DNA of 59,258 bases, taken from an uncultured Clostridia bacterium. GTDB lineage: Bacteria; Bacillota; Clostridia; Oscillospirales; Ruminococcaceae. The position numbers and the translations under genes were made by a program. The stretch is taken from the NCBI GenBank assembly GCA_947624345.1, contig CANQJW010000003.1:1-59258 (forward strand), read 5' to 3'. Below the pieces are notes generated by a model that saw only the letters and a list, made by a program, of their open reading frames with translations, searched no databases and was not told the DNA's origin. This document shows positions 59,149-59,258 of this stretch, one piece after another. How positions within the stretch are numbered: the stretch's first letter is position 1; each line of letters begins with the position of its first letter.

Positions 59149-59183
59149 AAGCTCCTGACTGAAAAATCAGGAGCTTTTTTTGT
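59149..59183 (+). terminator. Terminator, second identical copy, with full T-run
   Basis: The same 29 bases as 58890-58918, followed here by TTTTTTTG. With the first copy it brackets dispersed repeat copy B. Confidence 0.85.
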
Positions 59184-59185
59184 TA

Positions 59186-59258
59186 TGGGTCGGAAAGACC
59201 CAGTTGAGCACGCATAGCGTGCGAAATATCAACCACCCGCTATGCGGGTGCGCGGTGA
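59186..59258. repeat. Cluster of hairpins at the window edge
   Basis: Three small stems follow one another: GGGTC-GGAAA-GACCC, GCACGC-ATA-GCGTGC, and ACCCGC-TAT-GCGGGT, and the last bases continue GCGCGGTGA beyond a CACC. There is no open frame. It is probably part of another repeated element or a structured RNA cut by the window end. Confidence 0.45.

Overview
The window is AT-rich and gene-dense, with genes on both strands, from a spore-forming clostridial Firmicute. Evidence for this is a complete spoIIAA-spoIIAB-sigF operon, spoVT and an isolated spoVAC, together with Firmicute-type genes (trmK, DUF1858, murT/gatD, rqcH, proofreading-deficient polA) and TTG/GTG starts behind strong AGGAGG sites. 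A secreted GH5 cellulase, a type I pullulanase, a large GH25 lysozyme with Fn3-like repeats and araB/araD point to a gut, plant-fibre-degrading Ruminococcus-like lineage. The genus is my inference.

Layout. 1-2.2 kb: end of purB, a small membrane protein, O-acetylhomoserine sulfhydrylase. 2.3-3.9 kb (minus): spoIIA operon. 4.1-10.9 kb (minus): a small membrane protein, the GH25 lipoprotein, and a two-gene 2-hydroxyacyl-CoA dehydratase-activase system. 11.3-16.7 kb: GH5 cellulase, pullulanase, MraY-like transferase. 16.9-22.2 kb: mscL, a dispersed repeat, spoVT, secD-secF, spoVAC, a cytidylate-kinase-like protein. 22.3-30 kb: folC, an unknown coiled-coil/membrane protein with a 39-residue companion, ung, a DUF308 protein, trmK-nif3, a DUF1858 redox protein, a FemX-like enzyme, a VanY-like lipoprotein. 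30.2-34 kb: araB-araD, a candidate type I toxin-antitoxin locus, a CorC-like CBS protein. 34-36.4 kb (minus): rsmI-rimI-tsaD. 36.6-48.3 kb (plus): recG, LUD protein, dus, trmN6, polA, rqcH, 3-methyladenine glycosylase, murT-gatD. 48.5-58.9 kb: two zinc-ribbon membrane proteins behind a structured leader, a GT2-YfhO pair, asnB behind a structured leader, and a Thr-rich surface protein. The last 400 bases are repeats and hairpins.

Most genes are conserved housekeeping genes. The less ordinary signals lie between them. First, a three-stem RNA module begins with GAGTAC and occurs twice: once as a short terminated RNA convergent with a 29-residue hydrophobic peptide gene (a type I toxin-antitoxin layout), and once, without its U-tract, as the 5' leader of a zinc-ribbon membrane protein. 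Compensatory stem changes between the copies suggest that the fold is conserved. Second, a dispersed, hairpin-rich element of about 200 bp occurs at 17.4 kb and, inverted, at 59.0 kb; the second copy lies between two identical terminators. Third, families of short hairpin repeats follow several stop codons. Fourth, asnB has a nested-hairpin leader. No tRNA, rRNA, CRISPR array, transposase or phage gene was seen.
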